This document shows positions 6,778 through 8,709 of a DNA stretch of 8,709 nt, one piece after another. The notes beneath the pieces are model-generated. The model was not told the DNA's origin, did not search any database, and saw only the letters and a list, made by a program, of their open reading frames with translations. Source of the DNA: DASZTU01 sp035547675 (lineage in GTDB: Bacteria; Pseudomonadota; Alphaproteobacteria; Rhizobiales; Devosiaceae); contig DASZUI010000162.1 of assembly GCA_035547675.1 (NCBI GenBank), positions 1 to 8,709 of the forward strand, in the 5' to 3' direction. Every line of letters starts with the position of its first letter. Position 1 is the first letter of the stretch. The position numbers and the translations under genes were made by a program.

Positions 6778-7886
6778 ACGTGGAACTGAAGCCGCGCCCC
6801 GCGGCGAGCGTTGCCGCGCAGCAGGCGGTTGCCGACTGCGACATCCACCCCACGCCGAAATCGCTGGAAAAGGAAGTCTTTCCCTTCCTGGAGAAGCGCT
6901 GGCAGGAGCATTTGCGCACTTATGGGGCCCTGCCCCGCGTCGGCTTCGCCACCGAGAGCCAATACCCCAAGGCGCAGCCCAATGCCGGCCGGCGCGACGC
7001 CTTTCCGCCGGGCGGCGGGCCGCAGGGCAGCGATGTGGCGTTCATGGCCAAGCAGCACCTCGACCCCAACAATGTGCAGTTCGGCGTGATGATCCCGCTG
7101 GGGCCGGCGCAGTCGGCGCAGAACATCGACCTCGGGATCGCGCTCTGCTCGGCCATGAACGAGTGGCAGCTGGCCGAATGGACCTCGAAGGACAAGCGGC
7201 TGCGCGGCTCGATCCTCATTCCCTACCAGGATGCCGAGGCATCGGTGGCGGAGATCGAGCGCCACGCGGGCAACCGCAGTTTCGCGCAGATCGGGATGCT
7301 GAGCCGCACGCCCAATCCCCTCGGGCACCGCTCGCACTGGCCGATCTATGCGGCGGCCGAAGCGGCGGGGCTGCCGATCGGCGTCCATGCCTTCGGGCAT
7401 AGCGGCTGGCCGATCACCGGCGGCGGCTGGCCCTCCTATTATATCGAGGACATGATGTCCCACGCCCAGAGCTGCCAGGCCGGCATCGCCAGCATGGTGC
7501 TCGAGGGCGTGTTCGAGAAATTCCCGCGGCTGAAGCTGGTGCTGATCGAGGGCGGACTGGCCTGGCTGCCTTCCTTGGCCTGGCGGCTCGACGCGATCTG
7601 GTCGCATGCGCGCGCCGAGCTGCCGCATGTGCCGCGGCCGCCATCGGAATATATCCGCGAAAACATCTGGCTCACCTCGCAGCCGATCGAGGAGCCGACG
7701 GACCGCCAGCAGATCGTCGACGTCATCGACTGGATCGGCTGGGATCGCGTGCTTTACGCCTCCGACTACCCGCATTGGGATTTCGACGATCCGGCGCAGG
7801 TGCTGCCGGTCCGGCTTAGCAAGGAGCAGCGGCAGAATTTCTTCATCGACAATGCCCGGCGGGTTTACGGGTTCGGCGATGAATAA
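6774..7886 (+). CDS. Amidohydro_2 (ACMSD-like) metal-dependent hydrolase, second paralogue
   Basis: 370-residue tandem paralogue of the preceding gene. Shared blocks include PIYAAA..GLPIG(I/V)HA, GWPSY, EGVF, EGG.(S/A)WLP..(L/A)WRLD and YPHW. Predicted metal and catalytic residues: DCDIHPTP at 21-28 (Asp23, His25), His205 in IGVHAFG, Glu259 in LIEGGLAW and Asp331 in ASDYPHWDFD. The first motif is D-x-H, not H-x-H, a variant known for a large subgroup of COG2159, so it is probably active. The start overlaps the previous stop (ATGA) and is served by GGAGGAG at 6760-6766 with 7 bases of spacing. Translation is therefore coupled, which favours near-equal amounts of the two paralogues and is consistent with a hetero-oligomer. 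The substrate is unknown. The fold assignment is firm, the reaction open. Confidence 0.92.
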   Translation: MNVELKPRPAASVAAQQAVADCDIHPTPKSLEKEVFPFLEKRWQEHLRTYGALPRVGFATESQYPKAQPNAGRRDAFPPGGGPQGSDVAFMAKQHLDPNNVQFGVMIPLGPAQSAQNIDLGIALCSAMNEWQLAEWTSKDKRLRGSILIPYQDAEASVAEIERHAGNRSFAQIGMLSRTPNPLGHRSHWPIYAAAEAAGLPIGVHAFGHSGWPITGGGWPSYYIEDMMSHAQSCQAGIASMVLEGVFEKFPRLKLVLIEGGLAWLPSLAWRLDAIWSHARAELPHVPRPPSEYIRENIWLTSQPIEEPTDRQQIVDVIDWIGWDRVLYASDYPHWDFDDPAQVLPVRLSKEQRQNFFIDNARRVYGFGDE

Positions 7887-8298
7887 ATACGTCGTCGCCC
7901 GGGTGGACGAGTTTCCGGCCAGCGGCCGGCTGCGCGTCGAGGTCAAGGGCCGGCCGATCGCGATCTTCCGGCTCGGCGAGCAGTTCTATGCCCTCTCCAA
8001 TCGCTGCCCGCACCAGGGCGGCAGCCTTTGCGATGGCTATCGCGTGGGTCTGGTGGAATCGCCGCGGCCGGGACAGTACGACTACAGCCGCTCGGGCGAG
8101 ATCATCCGCTGCCCCTGGCACGGCTGGGAGTTCGACATCCGCACCGGGCTGTCGCACTGCCGCCCCAAGGATTTGTTCGTGCGGCAATATCCGCTCGAAG
8201 TGGAGGATGGCGAAACGCTGGAGCGGGAGCCGGACATCAAGGGCGTCGAGACCTTCGATATCGAGGTGGATGGCAATTATCTCGTGATCAGCCTGTAG
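7879..8298 (+). CDS. Single-domain Rieske [2Fe-2S] protein with enlarged inter-ligand insert
   Basis: 139-residue protein consisting only of a Rieske domain. Ligands are C43-P-H45 (in NRCPHQGGSLCDGY) and C78-P-W-H81 (in IRCPWHGWEFD). There are 32 residues between the two half-motifs, about twice the 16 in the ferredoxin at 5327-5647; the extra part (about 55-74, GLVESPRPGQYDYSRSGE) is polar and glycine/proline-rich. It lacks the mononuclear-iron catalytic domain of Rieske oxygenases, which are usually over 300 residues. It could be an electron carrier or a small redox subunit working with the amidohydrolases or with an oxygenase elsewhere. It starts 8 bases before the end of the previous gene, with no convincing ribosome site (only GGGTT-like sequence), so it probably depends on ribosomes finishing the upstream gene. 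It is the last gene of the operon. Confidence 0.9.
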   Translation: MNKYVVARVDEFPASGRLRVEVKGRPIAIFRLGEQFYALSNRCPHQGGSLCDGYRVGLVESPRPGQYDYSRSGEIIRCPWHGWEFDIRTGLSHCRPKDLFVRQYPLEVEDGETLEREPDIKGVETFDIEVDGNYLVISL

Positions 8299-8300
8299 GG

Positions 8301-8338
8301 CATCCCCGCCGGGTCATTCCCGCTTTCGCGGGGATGAC
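8301..8338 (+). terminator. Palindromic repeat A1 with two competing stems, possible operon 3' end
   Basis: The arm GCGGGGATGAC (8328-8338) can pair with GTCATTCCCGC (8313-8323; 11 pairs including one T-G wobble, loop TTTC). Its part 8328-8336 can instead pair perfectly with CATCCCCGC (8301-8309; 9 pairs, 18-base loop). The two folds exclude each other. The element starts 3 bases after the last stop codon of the operon. It lacks a T tract, so if it ends or protects the transcript it does so as a stable 3' hairpin and not as a classical intrinsic terminator. Confidence 0.5.
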
Positions 8339-8358
8339 GGCGTGGAGAGCGCGTTGCC

Positions 8359-8399
8359 CATGGTTCGAGGGTCGCTGCGCTCCCACCTCACCATGAGGT
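8359..8399 (-). repeat. Palindromic repeat B1 (41-base element, minus orientation)
   Basis: Stem CATGGT (8359-8364) / ACCATG (8390-8395), then GAGG (8367-8370) / CCTC (8386-8389) with a 2-base bulge, and an inner stem with a tandem G-A mismatch closing a 3-base loop (GCA on the minus strand). Inverted relative to B2, with the centre at 8400-8415. Weaker similarity continues outward to about 8345. Confidence 0.7.
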
Positions 8400-8415
8400 C
8401 GTGGAATTTCCCCCT

Positions 8416-8456
8416 ACCTCATCCTGAGGTGCGACCGCAGGGAGCCTCGAAGGATG
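8416..8456 (+). repeat. Palindromic repeat B2 (41-base element, plus orientation)
   Basis: ACCT followed by stem CATCCT (8420-8425) / AGGATG (8451-8456), GAGG (8426-8429) / CCTC (8445-8448), and an inner stem (8432 with 8444, 8435-8436 with 8440-8441) closing loop GCA at 8437-8439. ACCTCA (8416-8421) can alternatively pair with TGAGGT (8425-8430). It differs from B1 only by paired changes over the 37-base hairpin. It resembles a repeat widespread in rhizobial genomes (recognised from memory). Confidence 0.7.
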
Positions 8457-8470
8457 GGCAGCGCGCGCTG

Positions 8471-8497
8471 CTGGATTCCGGCCTCCGCCGGAATGAC
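8471..8497 (+). repeat. Palindromic repeat A2
   Basis: 8-bp stem ATTCCGGC (8475-8482) / GCCGGAAT (8487-8494) with loop CTCC, followed by GAC. It is the same family as A4 but carries a C-to-G change in one arm matched by G-to-C in the other. Confidence 0.65.
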
Positions 8498-8562
8498 GTG
8501 GTGGGTGGGATACGCACCTGCCCTGCCCCATACGTGTGGCGTCGGCCGTGCAACCTCCTCGG

Positions 8563-8588
8563 GTCATTCCCGCGAAAGCGGGAATCTC
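8563..8588 (-). repeat. Palindromic repeat A3, left half of an inverted pair
   Basis: 8-bp stem ATTCCCGC (8566-8573) / GCGGGAAT (8578-8585) with GAAA loop. The whole 26 bases are the exact reverse complement of A4 (8623-8648). Bases 8560-8573 also repeat 8310-8323 exactly. Confidence 0.72.
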
Positions 8589-8622
8589 TGTTTCCTTCCG
8601 GGCTCGGCGCTAGCAGCAAACC

Positions 8623-8648
8623 GAGATTCCCGCTTTCGCGGGAATGAC
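8623..8648 (+). repeat. Palindromic repeat A4, right half of an inverted pair
   Basis: 8-bp stem ATTCCCGC (8626-8633) / GCGGGAAT (8638-8645) with TTTC loop, flanked by GAG and GAC. Exact 26-base inverted copy of A3 across a 34-base spacer, a BIME-like arrangement that could also fold into one long hairpin. Confidence 0.72.
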
Positions 8649-8687
8649 GCCGCGTTTGATGGCTCGGCTGGATGGATCGGACCCTAG

Positions 8688-8703
8688 CCAGGCGGTCGCC
8701 TGG
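8688..8703. other. Small hairpin near right edge
   Basis: CCAGGC (8688-8693) / GCCTGG (8698-8703) with loop GGTC. Too little sequence follows to say whether it belongs to a gene beyond the window, for example a terminator of a convergent gene. Confidence 0.35.
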
Positions 8704-8709
8704 ACTGGA

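Larger units (their letters stand above)
8299..8709. other. Non-coding repeat region after the operon
   Basis: No credible gene is seen in these 411 bases on either strand. Short open frames exist but they read straight through palindromic repeats, giving typical repeat-derived strings such as RESGN and RFRGND. The region holds four short hairpins of a GTCATTCCCGC-type family (about 8313, 8475, 8563, 8623), two inverted copies of a 41-base ACCTCAT-type element (8359-8399 and 8416-8456) and a small hairpin at 8688-8703. This is a REP/BIME-like cluster of the kind common between genes in Hyphomicrobiales. Confidence 0.75.

Noticed and set aside
6747..7946. Minus-strand open frame (399 codons) opposite the second amidohydrolase
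   Set aside because: Antisense shadow of a gene with clear motifs on the plus strand; low-complexity composition and no recognisable domain.
7879..8298. Rieske oxygenase large subunit
   Set aside because: Only 139 residues, with no mononuclear-iron catalytic domain; the stop is clear and followed by non-coding repeats.
8301..8648. CRISPR array
   Set aside because: The repeats are palindromic, in mixed orientations, of two families and irregularly spaced, with no cas genes. They fit REP/BIME elements.
8342..8687. Two short plus-strand open frames (101 and 77 codons) after the operon
   Set aside because: They run through palindromic repeats and translate them into repeat-derived strings (RESGN, RFRGND); there is no ribosome site and no plausible protein.

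Overview
The window is a GC-rich stretch whose codons strongly favour G or C in the third position. Gene content and the downstream palindromic repeats suggest an alphaproteobacterium, probably Hyphomicrobiales (for example the Devosia/rhizobial neighbourhood). That placement is inferred from style and was not searched.

Layout: eight genes lie on the + strand in one tight, apparently single operon (1-8298), followed by about 410 bases of non-coding repeats (8299-8709). The operon opens with a family 1 (sugar-type) ABC importer: a solute-binding protein cut by the left edge (2-1183), two MalF/MalG-like permeases (1243-2088 and 2085-2942) and a MalK/UgpC-like ATPase (2951-3988). A cytoplasmic (alpha/alpha)6 glycosidase of the GH63/mannosylglycerate-hydrolase type follows (4014-5288). 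The second half is a four-gene cassette: a Rieske ferredoxin (5327-5647), two tandem paralogous Amidohydro_2 TIM-barrel proteins (5668-6777 and 6774-7886) and a second single-domain Rieske protein (7879-8298). Genes overlap by ATGA or by 8 bases, or are separated by at most 59 bases, and no promoter is visible inside.

Working model (inference): a small glycoside is imported intact, its glycosidic bond is cut in the cytoplasm, and the released non-sugar part is processed by the amidohydrolase/Rieske cassette. No Rieske oxygenase catalytic subunit and no ferredoxin reductase is present, so the redox partners must lie elsewhere or the Rieske proteins do something other than feed a classical dioxygenase. 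The first amidohydrolase has Gln where its paralogue has a predicted metal-binding His, which suggests a division of labour between the two copies.

The tail holds two interleaved families of palindromic repeats. In one family, two inverted copies differ at 8 of 37 positions, and all eight differences form four compensatory base-pair swaps. This is direct evidence that the folded hairpin is what selection or the copying mechanism sees.
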